DNA of 64,000 nucleotides. It comes from Thalassobius sp. Cn5-15 (GTDB lineage: Bacteria > Pseudomonadota > Alphaproteobacteria > Rhodobacterales > Rhodobacteraceae). A model generated the notes under the pieces. The model was not told the origin of the DNA, ran no database searches, and saw only the letters and a program-made list of their open reading frames with translations. The translations under genes and the position numbers were made by a program. The DNA is taken from positions 186,001-250,000 of the forward strand of contig NZ_JAKRGF010000004.1 in NCBI RefSeq assembly GCF_022347685.1. Direction: 5' to 3'. Positions 63,917 to 64,000 of this stretch are shown here, one piece after another (positions within the stretch are counted from its first letter, which is position 1; each line of letters opens with the position of its first letter).

Positions 63917-63999
63917 GACCACACCTCCGGTCCGGAGCTTGCGGGATTCTGGGGTTTCTGGTAGTCAGGGAGGGCAATGAACTTTTGTTTGTCGTCGGA
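63913..63999 (-). CDS. C-terminal end of an upstream gene (partial)
   Basis: 29 codons (28 residues and a stop) read SDDKQKFIALPDYQKPQNPA and end VWS before TGA. The stop overlaps the RepC-like ATG in an ATGA, and the Shine-Dalgarno GGAGGTG for repC lies within it, as expected for a coupled operon. The rest of the gene is outside the window, so its identity is unknown. Confidence 0.5.
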   Translation of the reverse strand, partial: SDDKQKFIALPDYQKPQNPASSGPEVWS

Positions 64000-64000
64000 C

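Larger units (their letters stand above)
46193..64000. mobile_element. Integrative mobilizable element in tRNA-Arg (right end outside window)
   Basis: Starts at the tRNA 3' end and contains a tyrosine recombinase with excisionase-like small genes, two XRE regulators, a ParA-like ATPase, exported cargo proteins, a MobV-type relaxase and a RepC-like replication initiator. No type IV secretion genes are visible, so it would need a helper element to transfer. Several intergenic parts and cargo genes are AT-richer than the flanking core genome. At least 17.8 kb is in the window. Confidence 0.8.

Noticed and set aside
46116-64000. Prophage
   Set aside because: Integrase and repressor genes would fit, but no capsid, tail, terminase or lysis gene is seen, while relaxase and RepC-like genes indicate a mobilizable element.

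Overview
The window looks like chromosomal DNA of a marine alphaproteobacterium of the Rhodobacterales (Roseobacter group). Pointers are the CcrM-type methyltransferase, the short R. capsulatus-type porin, the leuS-lptE-holA and mutY/DciA-like/DsbA blocks, TRAP transport genes and overall high GC. This is inferred from gene content only; no search was run.

Region 1 (1-18.6 kb) is an envelope-glycan or glycolipid locus. It combines a type I polyketide synthase, a glycosyltransferase and a formyltransferase-adenylation NRPS (partial at the left edge) in one tightly coupled operon with a Wzx flippase, two more glycosyltransferases, a secreted SGNH/glycosidase/RTX protein, a Wzy/WaaL-type membrane protein and an initiating undecaprenyl-phosphate sugar transferase. 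It is followed by about 1 kb of DNA without a convincing gene (18640-19610).

Region 2 (19.6-28.6 kb) is a catabolic operon read leftward: an N-formylglutamate amidohydrolase-like enzyme, a TRAP transporter (DctQ, DctM, DctP), a glutamine-synthetase-like ligase, an aldehyde dehydrogenase and an iron-type alcohol dehydrogenase, with a divergent RpiR regulator. The set fits uptake of an amine or amino alcohol and its breakdown through gamma-glutamyl intermediates; the substrate cannot be read from the sequence.

Region 3 (28.6-46.1 kb) is core genome: holA, lptE, leuS, a GT4 enzyme, a DUF3576 lipoprotein, a porin, a YggS protein, a CoA-transferase, a DsbA thioredoxin, a DciA-like protein, mutY, an alkane/fatty-acid hydroxylase, ccrM, rnhB, small secreted proteins, an unusual membrane protein with a C-terminal winged helix, and a LacI regulator.

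Region 4 (46.1-64.0 kb) is a mobile element inserted at the 3' end of tRNA-Arg(CCT). It has a tyrosine recombinase with small excisionase-like genes, two XRE regulators, a RepC-like initiator and a MobV-type relaxase. Its cargo (49.1-60.4 kb) is a set of genes I cannot assign to a known system: a ParA-like ATPase with an altered P-loop, a metallophosphoesterase, and several exported or membrane proteins with SPOR-like, SH3-like, WG, MORN-like and coiled-coil elements. One cargo gene is split by an in-frame TAG. The right end of the element lies outside the window.
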